Shown: in pieces, positions 63,601 to 64,000 of the stretch | Numbering within the stretch: the stretch's first letter is position 1 | How the letters are laid out: every line of letters starts with the position of its first letter | Assembly: GCA_020746105.1 (NCBI GenBank) | Contig: CM036617.1 | Location: 177,038,412 to 177,102,411 of the forward strand | DNA length: 64,000 nucleotides | Direction: 5' to 3' | Source: Trogon surrucura | Lineage: Eukaryota; Chordata; Aves; Trogoniformes; Trogonidae | Notes under the pieces: model-generated | Seen by the model: the letters and a program-made list of their open reading frames with translations, nothing else | What the model was told of the DNA's origin: nothing | Database searches by the model: none | Program-made: the position numbers and the translations under genes

Positions 63601-63965
63601 TGAAAGAAGGCCCCACACTGTTCCTGTGCTGCTTTCTCTAATGCAGAAAGTAAGAAATATTTTAGCTCTTCTAATATGGATTAGCTGCTTTGAATGGGTA
63701 CCTTTGTTCCAAAGAATGTTTGCAGCTACGACTGACCCTCTGTGTATGTCTTTGGTCTGTGTACATGCGCGGTTTGTCCATACTTTGGGATTTGGATCTC
63801 TGAACAGCAGTGTTGTTGCTTAGCTGAGGCTGGTATAACACAAGATTAATATAGCATGTGTTGGTAAAGCTGATTTTAAATTTAAAATGACCATCAGTGT
63901 GCCCTTTTTAGTCACTTATTAGTCACTGCTTACACTGATCCTTATGTGCTTTTTTCCCCACTCAG
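54610..63965. other. Intron 1 stretch leading to LIN7A exon 2, nothing recognised
   Basis: About 9.4 kb of AT-rich intron. No CR1 tail, LTR or coding exon is seen. An ATG-initiated minus-strand open frame of 146 codons (56041-56481) has no recognisable domain. A short (CA)n run lies at about 55588-55598. Conserved intronic elements cannot be judged without an alignment. Confidence 0.5.
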
Positions 63966-64000
63966 ATGTTGCAAGAGCAATTGAATTACTGGAGAAACTG
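63966..64000 (+). CDS. LIN7A: LIN7A coding exon 2 (partial, start of the L27 domain)
   Basis: Follows a canonical acceptor (CCCCACTCAG). The first two bases complete the GAT codon begun by the last G of exon 1, giving DVARAIELLEKL. This is the start of the LIN7 L27 domain, the helix bundle that pairs with the L27 domain of CASK (and related MAGUKs). The residues agree with LIN7A and differ from LIN7C, which has an isoleucine-cysteine pair in place of the first valine-alanine. The exon runs off the right edge of the window; the rest of the L27 domain and the PDZ domain lie beyond it. Confidence 0.93.
   Translation, partial: MLQEQLNYWRN

Larger units (their letters stand above)
44419..63965 (+). 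other. LIN7A: LIN7A intron 1 (phase 1, 19,547 bp)
   Basis: Donor GTAAGC at 44419. Acceptor CAG at 63963-63965, preceded by a pyrimidine-rich tract (TGCTTTTTTCCCCACTCAG). Joining the flanking exons restores the LIN7A frame exactly. Its first ~540 bp are still CpG island; the rest is AT-rich. Contents recognised are one CR1 3' end (47654-48343), a 20-bp triple repeat (48493-48552), an AAAAC microsatellite (54577-54609) and otherwise unassigned sequence. Confidence 0.93.

Noticed and set aside
1-64000. tRNA, rRNA, snRNA genes, CRISPR arrays or bacterial gene clusters
   Set aside because: No cloverleaf with A and B boxes, no regularly spaced repeats with unique spacers, and no dense coding were seen. 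The sequence is vertebrate in character.

Overview
This is a vertebrate genomic window, almost certainly avian. It is AT-rich and intron/intergenic-like, and has no dense coding or operons. It carries many 5'-truncated CR1 LINE copies whose 3' ends finish in the bird-typical ATTCTRTG-type repeats, plus two solo LTRs of endogenous retroviruses (TG...CA ends, perfect 5-bp target-site duplications, as expected for the ERVL class). The species cannot be named from the sequence alone.

One protein-coding gene is supported: LIN7A (VELI1/MALS1), on the + strand. Its first coding exon (44376-44418) lies in the only CpG island of the window (about 43620-44960). It splices across a 19,547-bp phase-1 intron to exon 2, of which only the first 35 bases (63966-64000) are inside the window. 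The joined reading frame gives 26 residues matching the start of LIN7A, running into its L27 domain. The rest of the gene (remaining L27 and PDZ exons) is beyond the right edge.

Layout: 1-43620 is upstream intergenic DNA with no gene I can support. It holds a 1,065-bp solo LTR (3888-4952), a 685-bp solo LTR (41167-41851, about 2.5 kb upstream of the LIN7A start codon), most of the CR1 copies (including a tail-to-tail pair at 25312-26275 and an internally deleted copy at 20281-20411), two ancient amniote-type CR1 remnants and several small tandem duplications. 43620-44960 is the LIN7A promoter/CpG island. 44961-63965 is intron 1, with one fairly well preserved CR1 3' end (47654-48343, open for 199 codons), a three-copy 20-bp repeat and otherwise unrecognised sequence.

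I looked for an undescribed system and did not find one. The points most worth checking are the start-codon question at LIN7A (the reading frame is open far upstream of the ATG), the LTR close to its promoter, a diverged ~90-bp direct repeat of unknown origin (22670-22759 and 23922-24008), and two TAAT-rich stretches that could be conserved regulatory elements. No tRNA, rRNA, CRISPR array or prokaryotic gene was seen.
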